Positions 1 through 8,908 of a stretch of 64,000 bases of DNA are shown one piece after another. Every line of letters begins with the position of its first letter. Positions within the stretch are counted from its first letter, which is position 1. Made by a program: the position numbers and the translations under genes. The notes beneath the pieces were generated by a model that worked only from the letters and a program-made list of their open reading frames with translations, made no database searches and had not been told where the DNA came from. Source of the DNA: Halobiforma lacisalsi AJ5. GTDB lineage: Archaea; Halobacteriota; Halobacteria; Halobacteriales; Natrialbaceae. The stretch lies in the NCBI RefSeq assembly GCF_000226975.2, contig NZ_CP019285.1, positions 3,100,001-3,164,000 of the forward strand, given 5' to 3'.

Positions 1-1
1 C

Positions 2-1129
2 CCCACGATCGCGTTCACACTGGGCTTCGAACCGGACTTCGGTGACGAAAACGAGTATCCTGCCCTCAAGGTGTATCACACGCCAGAGACGCCTCATCAG
101 ACGACGATCACCCGGTGTGCGAATCGTCGATTCCTCGCTCGAGCGGAGAAGTTCATCACGGACGTCGCCGACGAGGTCGAAGCCTACTGGCATCGACACA
201 CCCACCTCGTCGAGATGCATGAGCTGTGGAGCGAGAACGATGACGTGAATCCCGGCGAGTCGGAGGAAAAACTCGACCCAGATGGTCTCACGAAAGAGCA
301 GATCCGCCGGCTCGTGAACGAGTTGATGCGCCACGTCTGTCCGAATATTAGCTTCCAACGCGGGAAGAGCAAGGAGATCCGCAAAAACCTCTTTCTCGAG
401 GTGATCGCCCACTGCGGGCTGACGAACTCGAGTGTCTACGGTGGCGGCGACGTCTTCGATATCTACGCTTGCCCCGAGGACGGCGAACTGCCCCACGGCA
501 AGACCTTCTTCGACCACATGAAGGGGCTACGTCTCGAGGAGATGCTCGAGATGTTCGACGCCGCAATCGAAAGTATGGTCGGCGGGGCACAGGATATCGG
601 CCTCTACGACCGGCCCGTCGACATTGCAATCGACGTGACGACCGTCGAGTACACCGGTATCGGGAAGACGTTCAGCTTCGAAACGATCGCCGATCCCGAC
701 AACGATGACTGGGGCGCTCGCGAGCGGTCGGAAGTGAAAGAGGCGATCGAAGAGTGGGACCTCGAGCCGATCGTCGGCGAGGACCCAGCGGACATCAAGC
801 ACGCGAACTTCGACGACCCAGATAAACGGGCTGCTGCCAAGCGCGTACGGGACTGTGTGCAGTGGGTGAACGGCACGAAAAAGCAAGACGAGGATATCGA
901 ATACGGCTTCCAGTTCGCCGCTGCGGCATTCGCTGAGCATACCTGTCCGATGATCTACGGGGTGGAGCCGATCGACAGTCGGAGTGGAGAGGAGCTAGCC
1001 AACCACGTCAGTCAGTTCGTCGAGCGAGCGCAGGACCTCGTGGTAGTGGATACGGTGTACATGGACGCCGCCTACGGGCGGTGTTCAGAAGTCCACAACC
1101 AGTTGTCTCGGGATGGAGTTCGCTGGTGA
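2..1129 (+). pseudogene. Truncated DDE transposase, remnant of an insertion sequence
   Basis: The reading frame is open from the left edge of the window and the first possible internal start is a GTG at 71, so the 5' end lies outside. The protein has a first catalytic Asp in IAIDVTTVEYTG and a second in VYMDAAYG, spaced as in DDE transposases of the haloarchaeal ISH6/ISH3-like type. It stops after SRDGVRW, just past the second Asp, so the region that should carry the catalytic Glu is missing. I therefore read it as an inactive remnant. The exact IS family is uncertain. A second frame opens at 1113 and runs to 1193 (MEFAGEPLIKF...), which could be the other side of a deletion or frameshift. 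Confidence 0.75.
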
Positions 1130-1508
1130 GCCGCTCATCAAGTTCGAGGTGTTCGTGGCCGCCGTAGCGAACTTCATGCGGCCAGTCGACTGAACTGGCC
1201 GCCGTTTCGGGTTCGAAATCCGATAGTGGCGACACTATTCTGTGATTCAGTTTTCGCCGTTTTCTTATCAGATTCGACTAGATAGCTGATTCTAGTTTTC
1301 TGAGAGGCCATGTTTTCACCCGGATTGGCCCCGATAGAACTTTTGTTCACTGTTAGCTGTGCTTGGAGGAACCCGTTTCTCGATTAGCTGACCTCAGTTT
1401 GGGCGATCGAATCGAAGGCAAATCTCGGGGTCGTAACACGGCTCGAGCGGGAAAACGACGGGGAGACGTAATCGGGGCTGTCGATCGGCTACTCCCGGGA
1501 CCTCGGAC
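1130..1508. other. Gene-free, dyad-rich stretch after the transposase remnant
   Basis: I see no gene here. The stretch is richer in A+T than its surroundings and holds several dyads. GTTCG/CGAAC lies at 1151-1172. A perfect 9-bp hairpin, GCGGCCAGT/ACTGGCCGC, has arms at 1178-1186 and 1194-1202. A 6-bp hairpin ATAGTG/CACTAT lies at 1223-1238. These are plausibly the end structures of a decayed insertion sequence. Confidence 0.5.
1178..1202. repeat. Perfect 9-bp inverted repeat, hairpin
   Basis: GCGGCCAGT at 1178-1186 and its exact reverse complement ACTGGCCGC at 1194-1202 are separated by 7 bases. It lies just downstream of the transposase remnant and could be a terminator-like structure or a subterminal IS repeat. 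Confidence 0.6.
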
Positions 1509-2462
1509 TCACTCCTGAACCGCCAGCTCCGTCTCGAGGTCCGGGCCGTTCAGTAGCGAGCGAACGGCGGCGGTCGCCCTCGAAACTTCGGGCGGACTCT
1601 CGAGCAATACCGTCTCGCTGGGGAACAGTTGCTCTCCCAGCAACAGGCCGTGTTCGCGGGCCGTCGATCCGGTGACGGTAAGATACACACCGAGGCCCGT
1701 CTCGGCGATGGCGGCCTCTTCTTCCTGGCCTTCCTCGGGGTAACGGAACTCGACTCCCTCGAGCGCGCGCGTTCCGAGCACCGCGCGAACCAGCCGTTCG
1801 TACCGGGGTTCGATACATAGCGGGCCTTCGTAGGACTCGAGGAACTCGCGGTCGAGAGCGCCGGAAGAGGGTGCGACGTCGGGCGTCGCCATCAAGGTGT
1901 GGTAGACGGTGTCCCCGAGCCCGGTCACGACGCGGACGTCGCTCTCCGCGGGGTCGATTCGGGCGTTCACGTCCTCGATCCGACCGACGGGATCGGGACG
2001 CAGTTCGACGACCTCCTCGAGAACGAGGTCGGCGCTGTCGAACCCGAGCGCGAACTCGTGGGTGCGGAGCGCGCGGAACGGTTCCTCGCGTCCCACGAGC
2101 TGGACTACGGTGTCGTCGGGAACGCGGCCGTCGAGCCCGGCGTCCGGACCGGCCTCCTCGAGCGGGATCGTGACGCTGTCGAAGACGATCCGACGGGGTT
2201 TGCCCGCGCGATCGTCCCGGAGGAGCGTGTACTCGGGTTCGGTCGGATCGTCAACGTCGCTGTAGTCGGCGAGACGATGGTAGACGCTGCGCTCCGGATG
2301 GTCGGGGTCTAGCGTGCCCTTCGTGAGCGCCTTCTCGTGTCGCAACGTCGACGTCACGTCGTCCGCGAGATCCGGAACGTCGAGCCGGCGTGCGAGGCGG
2401 TCGAGCACCGCCTCGAGGGGTCGCCCCTTGCGGGGGACAGCGATCGGAATCGTCTCACCCAT
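1509..2462 (-). CDS. HisG-like protein (ATP phosphoribosyltransferase paralog)
   Basis: The 317-residue protein begins with MGETIPIAVPRKGRPLEAVL, which resembles the opening of HisG (IAVxxKGRL). It also has a segment like the HisG lobe (VGREEPFRALRTHEFALGFDSADLVLEE) and a C-terminal VTGSTAREHGLLLGEQL matching the TGxTLRxNGL phosphoribosyl-binding loop. HisG catalyses the first step of histidine synthesis. Typical archaeal HisG is shorter and closer to consensus, so this may be a divergent paralog with another substrate. The ATG at 2462 is preferred over an upstream start at 2579 because the longer form would overlap the next gene. The function is inferred from fold-level motifs only. Confidence 0.6.
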   Translation of the reverse strand: MGETIPIAVPRKGRPLEAVLDRLARRLDVPDLADDVTSTLRHEKALTKGTLDPDHPERSVYHRLADYSDVDDPTEPEYTLLRDDRAGKPRRIVFDSVTIPLEEAGPDAGLDGRVPDDTVVQLVGREEPFRALRTHEFALGFDSADLVLEEVVELRPDPVGRIEDVNARIDPAESDVRVVTGLGDTVYHTLMATPDVAPSSGALDREFLESYEGPLCIEPRYERLVRAVLGTRALEGVEFRYPEEGQEEEAAIAETGLGVYLTVTGSTAREHGLLLGEQLFPSETVLLESPPEVSRATAAVRSLLNGPDLETELAVQE

Positions 2463-2539
2463 CAGTATCGAGCGGGTTTCAGCCGGCGACGGATAAACAG
2501 GTTGTGTTTCCGGAGACGTTCGCGTCGGCCCGGACGCGT

Positions 2540-4558
2540 TCAGTCGTCGGAGAACATCGAGCCGAGCTGGTCGCGCCACTCGTGGAGGTCGGTCACGTCC
2601 TCGCGGACCCCTTCGAGGTCGTCTTCGAGGTCCTCGACGTCGTCTTCGACGTCTTCGACCTCCTCCTCGAGGTCGTCGAGGTCGTCGCCGAGGTGCTCGA
2701 CGGAGTCGTCGACCTCCTCGACGTGGTCCTCGACCGATACGGTCCTGTCGGTAAGTTCGTCGACCTCGGTCGTCACCGTCTCGAGATCGGCTTCGACCGT
2801 ATCCGTCCGGTCCGCGAGCGCGTCGACGTCGTCGGTCGTGGCGGAGAGGTCGTCCTCGATGTCGGTCGTCCAGTCGGTGAGGGTTTCGATCTCGGTTTCG
2901 GCCGCGTCGACCCGCCCCTCGGTTCGGTCGAGCCGGTCGTCGACGGCCTCGAAGTCGTCCTTGAGATCGGCGAGTTCCTCCCGGAACTCCTCGATGAGCT
3001 GTTCGCCGGTACCGTGCTCGCCGAGGAACTCCTCGAGTGCCTCGGTGTAGGCGGCGACCTCCTCGACCCGGGACTGGAGGTGATCGACCTTCGCGAGCGC
3101 CGCCGTGGTCGGCTCGCCGTCGTCCTCGAGGTCGAGTTCCGAACCGAGCGTCTCGAGATCGTCGTCGTCGACGTCACCGCTGCGGATTTCGTCGGCGAGT
3201 CGGGCTGCGAGGGTGGTGTCGTCCCCGCTGACGGGTGTGGTCGCGGGCGCCGTTTCGGCTCCGGTCTCGGCCACCGGTGGTTCGTTCGGTTCCGCCGCTG
3301 GTTCGGGTTCCGGCTCCGGCTCCGGCTCTGGCTCCGATTCGGGTTCGGACGTCTGCTCCGTTCCGGCCTCCGAAACGGTCCCGTCCTCGTGCTCGTCCCC
3401 AGTTTCGTCCTCGTCCGAGGTGTCGACCGGTTCGGCAACGGACGGCTCCGACTCGTCGGCCTCTGCCCGGTCCTCTACGTCCTCGAGTTCGTCCGCCGCG
3501 TCCGGCGTCGGTTCCGACTCGAGGTCGCTCTCGAGTTCCGGCTCGGTCGTTTCGTCCGACTCGTGTTCGATCGGGTCTGCGTCGATGTCCGAGTCCGTGT
3601 CGCCGTCCGCGTCGATACCGACGGCTTCCCCGTCGTCCTCGTCGAGCACCGCGGCACCGCTCTCGAGGTCGATGTCGATCTCGTCGTCGTCCGCCTCGGA
3701 GACGGGTGCCTCCGGTTCCGGAATCTCCTCTTCCTCGAAGCCGAGGTCGATGTCAGGGGCATCCTCGTCGTCGGTCTCCTGGGCCGGGTCGGGGTCGACC
3801 GGCTCGGCGTCCACGTCGTCGAGATCCAGGTCGAGGCCGCCAGCGTCGTCCGTCCCGACCTCGTCGTCAGCCGAAGCCACGTCCGTCCCCTCGCCCTCGG
3901 TGGGCTCCTCGAGGCCGTCCTCGGATTCCGCTTTCGCACTCCCGTCGTCGGCCGTTTCGGCCCCGTCTTCGGGGGGTTCCTCGAGGTCGTCCGGCTCCTC
4001 GTCGACAGCCCCCGTTTCGTCCGCGTCCTCCTCGCTCGTCGTCGGCTCGGCTCCTCCAGTACTGTTCTCGAGTCCGGGCACCGCCGACGACTCCCCGGAG
4101 ATCATCTCCTTGACCGCCCGGTCGCTGTCGTCGGAGACGATGCTGTCGATCACCGCGTCGTCGACCTCGTCACCGGTCGATCGGTCCTCGTCGGCGCTGA
4201 CCTCGACGATCGTCGGCTCGGTCAGGAACTCTTCGACGGCGCTGTCCTCGTCCAGCCGGATCCCGTAGACCGTGACGATCCGCTCGTCGGGTTCGAGCGT
4301 CCCGGTGAACTCGACGTGGTTGTCCTGGAACGCCGTCCAGTCGTCGCTGTGATAGTCGGGGTGGAACCCGATCTTGTCCATCGGGAACGAGGACGGGATG
4401 TCCTCGGAGAGCCGGAACTCGACCTGTTCGTCGCGTTCGGACTCGATCTCGAATCGAATCGCCGGAACGGGGAACTCGTCCGCCTCGAACGTCTTCGAGA
4501 CGGTCAACCCGTCGGCGCTGACTTCGATTACGTCGTCCGCGTCGGCGGTGCTGCTCAT
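2540..4558 (-). CDS. Very acidic protein with C-terminal coiled coil
   Basis: The 672-residue protein has three parts. Residues 1 to about 135 form a compact, beta-rich-looking N-terminal domain (VIEVSADGLTVSKTF...). Residues about 140 to 430 are a low-complexity, extremely Asp/Glu-rich linker with an EPEPEPEP run. Residues about 440 to 672 are a long heptad-like coiled coil (DDLDDLEEEVEDVEDDVEDL). There is no signal peptide or membrane segment, so it is probably cytoplasmic. It is transcribed toward the HisG-like gene. I do not recognise the family. The shape suggests a scaffold or partner-binding protein, but that is only inference. Confidence 0.75.
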   Translation of the reverse strand: MSSTADADDVIEVSADGLTVSKTFEADEFPVPAIRFEIESERDEQVEFRLSEDIPSSFPMDKIGFHPDYHSDDWTAFQDNHVEFTGTLEPDERIVTVYGIRLDEDSAVEEFLTEPTIVEVSADEDRSTGDEVDDAVIDSIVSDDSDRAVKEMISGESSAVPGLENSTGGAEPTTSEEDADETGAVDEEPDDLEEPPEDGAETADDGSAKAESEDGLEEPTEGEGTDVASADDEVGTDDAGGLDLDLDDVDAEPVDPDPAQETDDEDAPDIDLGFEEEEIPEPEAPVSEADDDEIDIDLESGAAVLDEDDGEAVGIDADGDTDSDIDADPIEHESDETTEPELESDLESEPTPDAADELEDVEDRAEADESEPSVAEPVDTSDEDETGDEHEDGTVSEAGTEQTSEPESEPEPEPEPEPEPAAEPNEPPVAETGAETAPATTPVSGDDTTLAARLADEIRSGDVDDDDLETLGSELDLEDDGEPTTAALAKVDHLQSRVEEVAAYTEALEEFLGEHGTGEQLIEEFREELADLKDDFEAVDDRLDRTEGRVDAAETEIETLTDWTTDIEDDLSATTDDVDALADRTDTVEADLETVTTEVDELTDRTVSVEDHVEEVDDSVEHLGDDLDDLEEEVEDVEDDVEDLEDDLEGVREDVTDLHEWRDQLGSMFSDD

Positions 4559-4611
4559 GGAGCCAACGTTACCATACCATTAATATAAATGATGGGGGGA
4601 GTCAGGGAGCC

Positions 4612-5451
4612 CTAGGCGTCGGCGAGGTCGACCCGATCGCCGATCTCGACGATCTCGAGTCGCCGCGGGAACTCGAAGCTCGCCGTGTGGTGATGAAGGA
4701 CTTTCGGGTCTGCGGTCAGCCCCTTCCACATGTCCCAGTGGGTCGGGAGGAGCCGCTCGAGTTCGAGCGCCGCGGCCGTCTCGACGATCTGGTTCTCATC
4801 GTTGTACCAGCGCGTGCGCTTCGGTTCGCGGGTCTCCTTGTCCGGAATCCGCCCGACGGTACCGAACGCGAGCGCGCCGAGATCGATGTCGTACTCCCGT
4901 CCGATCCGGTCGAACGCCTCGCCGGGTTTCGTGTCTCCGCCGTGGAAGAAGGTGCCGGCGTCGTGTTCGATCACGTAGCTCACCGGGTGGGTCGCGTCGG
5001 CGTCGTGGGCCTCCTCGACGTGGACGGTGAACTCGCCGATCTCGACGGTTTCTCCCTCGTTCACTTCGGTGAGCTGGTTCTCGGTGACGTTCCACTCCCC
5101 GGTCCAGTTTTCGTCCTCGCGCGCGACGGACAGGCTGTCGTCGGGGGCGTAGAACGTCGCGCCCGTGCGCTCGAGGATCGGGGCCTGGCTCGGCCCGTGG
5201 ACGTGGTCGGTGTGCTCGTGGGTCGCGAGAACGGCGTCGGCCTCGGCGACGTCCTCGGGATCGAACGGGACCGGGATCATCCGGACCGTCCGCGGCGGGT
5301 CGCCCAGTCCGAGATACGGATCGATAAAGAGCGTCGTCCCGTCGGTTCCTTTGAGAACGAACCCGTTACAGCCCAGATACCAGACTGCGACGCCGTCGGG
5401 CGTCGCCGCTTCGACGTCACGAAGGAGCCAGTCGTCCCAGTCGCTTTCCAT
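4612..5451 (-). CDS. Metallo-beta-lactamase-fold hydrolase, UlaG-like
   Basis: The protein has the MBL zinc motif THEHTDH at about residues 77-83, an early FIDPYLG strand typical of UlaG/RNase Z-like hydrolases, HGGDTKPG with a metal-ligand Asp, and a late LLPTHWDMWKG with a His ligand. Family members hydrolyse phosphoester or lactone bonds with two metal ions. The substrate here is unknown. I chose the ATG at 5451. A GTG 18 bases upstream (5469) is also possible. No signal peptide is visible, so it is cytoplasmic. Confidence 0.85.
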   Translation of the reverse strand: MESDWDDWLLRDVEAATPDGVAVWYLGCNGFVLKGTDGTTLFIDPYLGLGDPPRTVRMIPVPFDPEDVAEADAVLATHEHTDHVHGPSQAPILERTGATFYAPDDSLSVAREDENWTGEWNVTENQLTEVNEGETVEIGEFTVHVEEAHDADATHPVSYVIEHDAGTFFHGGDTKPGEAFDRIGREYDIDLGALAFGTVGRIPDKETREPKRTRWYNDENQIVETAAALELERLLPTHWDMWKGLTADPKVLHHHTASFEFPRRLEIVEIGDRVDLADA

Positions 5452-5627
5452 ACTCGGGGGTGTGACCACCGTGCGGGTAAGTGTTACCGTCTGTGTTCAC
5501 GTCCGAAGAGCGGATCGTCAGCAGTCTCGATTGCGGCCCCGTGACCGGCGGTCGTCCGAGGTGTCGTTCGTTTCGTCCTCGTGCAGTCCTCGCCCGCCGA
5601 ACGGAGAGAACAGTGGATCAATCGCGT

Positions 5628-6419
5628 TCACGATTGGCGAAGGGAGATGAGCGCTTCGCTGCCCTCGAGCGATCGAACTTCGACCCCGGTCTCTGCACCG
5701 ACTTCGGCGCACGCCCCCGCCGTCTCCGAGCCGGTGTGAGTTCGACCGCCCGACTCGTCGACGAGCCAGGCCGCGGAGACGAACCGGTCGTTCTCTGCGA
5801 ACACACGGTCGGCGTCGGGGTCGTACGCGACGAGGCCAGCCTCGCTCAGCGCCGGCAAATGGACGTGAACCAGCGACGTCCGGACCCGCTCGACGCGTTC
5901 GCAGTCGACGTCGCGTTCGATCGTTCCCTCCTCGAGGGCAGCGACGGCCCGCGCGAGTTCGGCCGTCGAGAGCCGGCGCCGGCGACCGCCCAGCGCGGAG
6001 AGGATCGATCGCCGTCGATCGTCGGAAAGCGCCGCGAACAGCGCGTCGAGTTCGGCGCTCGAGGCGTCGGTCCGCCCCGCGAGGATGGGCTCGAGGTTCG
6101 GGTCGTCGTAAACGGGATGGTCAGTCGCGACGACCGTCCCGTCGTCGGTCTCCTCGACGAGGCCCACGTCGATCAGCGCCGGGAGCGAGCGGTGCTGGCA
6201 GTCGATGTGGGCGCGTTGGCGTTCGGTTTCGTCGACTGCCGCGACGGGTTTGTCGTTCGTTACCGCGGCGAGTTCGGTGGCAAGCTCCTTTTTCCCGATG
6301 CCTTCCGGCGATCGGTCGTAGACGGTTCGGAGCAGTCGGCGGCGCGTCCCGTCGGCGAGTGCTCCGAAGAGGTCGTCCCCGGCGTGAGTCGATCGGTCGT
6401 CGGACGATGGGTTACTCAT
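5628..6419 (-). CDS. Double winged-helix regulator (two DUF7344-like domains)
   Basis: The same wHTH motif occurs twice: LFGALADGTRRRLLRTVYDR near residue 17 and LFAALSDDRRRSILSALGGR near residue 128. Each is followed by a LPALxxxGLV segment. This is the ArsR-like winged-helix arrangement common in haloarchaeal DUF7344 proteins, here duplicated inside one chain. It should bind DNA, and the target and ligand are unknown. The last 45 residues are not helical-repeat-like and carry a single Cys. It is a single gene with AT-rich DNA upstream. Confidence 0.75.
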   Translation of the reverse strand: MSNPSSDDRSTHAGDDLFGALADGTRRRLLRTVYDRSPEGIGKKELATELAAVTNDKPVAAVDETERQRAHIDCQHRSLPALIDVGLVEETDDGTVVATDHPVYDDPNLEPILAGRTDASSAELDALFAALSDDRRRSILSALGGRRRRLSTAELARAVAALEEGTIERDVDCERVERVRTSLVHVHLPALSEAGLVAYDPDADRVFAENDRFVSAAWLVDESGGRTHTGSETAGACAEVGAETGVEVRSLEGSEALISLRQS

Positions 6420-6691
6420 CGACTACTCGTCGGGGCCGTTTCTGCATAAGAACTGCTCCAAATCAATTTGGAATCCGCGGGTAATTAGGACTGTACTGCC
6501 GAATTTCTCGAATATTAATAGAAGAGATCCTTGATGTACCGTGGCGGGTTGATACGTAGTAAACATTCGTTTAGGAGAACGTTCCGGCGACGAGGCAGTC
6601 CCGCCTTCGCCGGACCGCTCGGATCGAGAGGCCGCCAGCGCAACTCGAGAACTCGGACCGTTGCTGACGAACCGGGTCCTCGACGATCAGC

Positions 6692-7753
6692 CTACCAGGT
6701 TCCGTGGAACGTGTCGAAAGACAGGTCCTCGAGCGGCTTGTTGCCAACGGCGATCTCGTACTCGCCCGGGGTCAGCATCGGCTTGTGGAACTGTGGGCCG
6801 TCGTCGGTCGTGATCCGCGGACAGCCGGTGTTGACGAACGCGTCCATGTCGAAGTTCCGCAGGCGGTCGGGCGTGACCTCGTCCATCGTGATGAGGTAGG
6901 CGTCGTCGTTGTCCTCGAGGATCTCCTGGGCCTGGTCCCAGCGACCCTGACCGATTTTGGTACAGAAGATGACGCCCCACTTCTCGGCGTCCATCGCCTT
7001 GTGGACCGAGGCGTAGCGCTGTTTCATGAACTTCTCCGTGTCGGCGACGGTGACGACGTTGTTGACGGGGTCGGCGATGACGACGTGCTTGTCGGGGTGT
7101 TCCATCGCCAGCCCGAGCGGGTGGAACTTCCCGCCGCCGACGTACAGGACCTGGTCCGCAGGTACGTCCGCGCTCGCGTAATTGCACCCCAGGACCTGCC
7201 CCTCGTGGGTCAGTCGCTCGTCGCCGCGGCGGCTGTGAACTTCGTAGCCGCGTTCCTCGAGGAACTCGGACATCTCCTCGTAGCGGTTCATGTGCTGGGC
7301 CGTGGTGACGAGGCCGACGCCCTCGGTTTCCTCGGGGTCCTCGAGGGTGTCGAGTGCCTCCTCCATGATCGGCGTCACCTCGACGTTCGAGAACAGCGGG
7401 ACGTAGATCACCTTGTCCGTGTTCTTCATCGGCGAGTGGCCGAAGTGGACGAACACGTCGGTGCGTTTCATCAGATAGGTGTCGAGGTCGCAGGCCCCGT
7501 AGCAGGGCTGGCCCGACAGCATGAACGTGACGTCGTCGTCGGCGAGCGCCCGGAGGTCGTCGGCCACCTTCGGGCCGCGGCGTTTCAGGCCCTCGGGGAA
7601 CTGCAGGCCGACCGTTTCGGCGTCGCGCTCCTCGATCGCCTCGATGATCCGCTCGAGTTCGTAGTCCCACTCGCGATCGTGCTTGAGACGCATTCCGGTG
7701 TTCCGAAGGTCGCCTTCGGTGTACTCCGATCCCGGCTCCGACTCCTGACTCAT
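6692..7753 (-). CDS. dph2: Diphthamide synthase subunit, 2-(3-amino-3-carboxypropyl)histidine synthase
   Basis: This is a non-canonical radical-SAM enzyme that modifies a histidine of elongation factor 2 in the first step of diphthamide synthesis. The 353-residue chain has the family layout of three similar domains, each giving one cysteine to the [4Fe-4S] cluster: C84/C88 in GQPCYGACD, C190 in VLGCNYA and C311 in NTGCPRI. QFPEGLKRRGP near residue 51 is also characteristic. The ATG at 7753 is chosen because the upstream extension lacks family features. The product is cytoplasmic. Confidence 0.93.
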   Translation of the reverse strand: MSQESEPGSEYTEGDLRNTGMRLKHDREWDYELERIIEAIEERDAETVGLQFPEGLKRRGPKVADDLRALADDDVTFMLSGQPCYGACDLDTYLMKRTDVFVHFGHSPMKNTDKVIYVPLFSNVEVTPIMEEALDTLEDPEETEGVGLVTTAQHMNRYEEMSEFLEERGYEVHSRRGDERLTHEGQVLGCNYASADVPADQVLYVGGGKFHPLGLAMEHPDKHVVIADPVNNVVTVADTEKFMKQRYASVHKAMDAEKWGVIFCTKIGQGRWDQAQEILEDNDDAYLITMDEVTPDRLRNFDMDAFVNTGCPRITTDDGPQFHKPMLTPGEYEIAVGNKPLEDLSFDTFHGTW

Positions 7754-7905
7754 TGGCCGCGTTAACGGCCACGGACGTATAACGGCCGCGCTTTTCGGTT
7801 CTCCTCGTGGGGGCGGTTCGACCGGTGGCGAACGATCCTTCCTGGTGTGACCTGAGAGCGGTGTCGACCCAACAGTCATAGTACTGGAGTCTAAACCAGG
7901 GGTTA

Positions 7906-8811
7906 ATGTCAGCGGAAGCGCCCGCGGATGGATATCTCTTCGACCTCTATCGCCGCTACATCGGCGAACCGGAGGGCCGGACCGACGTCTACGTCGGCTT
8001 CGGACTGTTCCTCGGCGGAATCGGCCTTGCCGTCGTGGCCCTGTTGCTCTTCCTGTGGAGCACCACGCTCGAGGCCCGGACGGCGACGTACTTCGCGTGG
8101 GTCCAGCCGGCCTACGCCATCGCGATGTTGTCGGTGCCGGCGACGCTGCTGGGCGTCGTCGTCCTGTTGCCCTCGGAGCGGCGCACCCTCTACACCTCGG
8201 TCGCCGGCGTGGCGATCACGGTCGCCGCGGTCGTCGGGTTCCTGCTCGCCTACCCGGACGATTGGCTGTACGGGGCCGACTACTCCGTCGAAGTCGTCGC
8301 GACCTACGCCGTCGGACTGGCCGGCGTCGCGGCCTCGACCGGCGCGGCGTTGATCGCCCACTACCTCGACATGGCCCAGTCGGCCGACCACCTCGAGGCC
8401 GGCGATGCCGACGAGGACGGCGAATCCTACACCGACGAGGAGATTCAGGAGGACATCGACGAGGCGATGGAGGGCGTCGAACTCTCCTGGGGCGGCGTCG
8501 AGAAAACCGAACACACGCGCCTGAGCTTCTCGAGCGACGAGTTCGACGACGTCGAGGTCAACACCGACGCCGGCACGAAGACGAAACGATCGTCCGGCGT
8601 CGACGCCCAGGTCGCCGGACTCAAGGGGCTGAAAGGCGGCGAGACGGAGACGACCACCTCGAGTTCGACCGTCGACGATCAGACCCAGAAACTGAAGGAA
8701 CTCCGCGAGCAGCAACGCGCCGAGGAACTCGCGACGAAAGACGAGAGCGGGCCCGCACGCGTTCTCGAGGCGGTCGTAGATCGGTTCCGCGCCCTTCTCG
8801 GCCGGAAATAA
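7906..8811 (+). CDS. Haloarchaeal membrane protein with cytoplasmic acidic tail
   Basis: The 301-residue protein has about four hydrophobic membrane segments between residues 28 and 155 (for example GLFLGGIGLAVVALLLFLW). A hydrophilic, acidic and helical tail follows to the C-terminus. The tail carries a short Gly/Lys/Thr stretch and a KLKELREQQRAEEL helix. It looks like a haloarchaea-specific family (DUF7139 type, from memory). It lies 97 bases upstream of the actin-like gene on the same strand, so a role in linking filaments to the membrane is possible but not shown. The upstream gene is divergent. Confidence 0.75.
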   Translation: MSAEAPADGYLFDLYRRYIGEPEGRTDVYVGFGLFLGGIGLAVVALLLFLWSTTLEARTATYFAWVQPAYAIAMLSVPATLLGVVVLLPSERRTLYTSVAGVAITVAAVVGFLLAYPDDWLYGADYSVEVVATYAVGLAGVAASTGAALIAHYLDMAQSADHLEAGDADEDGESYTDEEIQEDIDEAMEGVELSWGGVEKTEHTRLSFSSDEFDDVEVNTDAGTKTKRSSGVDAQVAGLKGLKGGETETTTSSSTVDDQTQKLKELREQQRAEELATKDESGPARVLEAVVDRFRALLGRK

Positions 8812-8878
8812 CGATCTATTAACTCGAGTAACGTTATATATTTACCTACTTTCCTAAATTGAAATTAAAGCACATAGA

Positions 8879-8886
8879 TTTATAAT
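8879..8886 (+). promoter_or_regulatory. TATA box of the actin-like gene
   Basis: TTTATAAT lies about 26 bases before the ATG at 8909, the spacing expected for a leaderless haloarchaeal transcript. The 90 bases before the gene are strikingly AT-rich. The preceding gene therefore does not need to supply the promoter. Confidence 0.7.
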
Positions 8887-8908
8887 CCGTCAACCGCCTT
8901 GCTCAACT

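Noticed and set aside
1205-1230. tRNA-like T-arm (TCGGG-TTCGAAA-TCCGA)
   Set aside because: The T-loop fits, but no proper D-arm or conserved U33 anticodon loop is found, and the acceptor stem pairs poorly. It is more likely chance within an IS remnant.
2390-4588. Plus-strand 732-aa frame opposite the acidic coiled-coil gene
   Set aside because: The Val/Asp/Arg-rich composition is the typical mirror of an acidic gene; no family motif is present.
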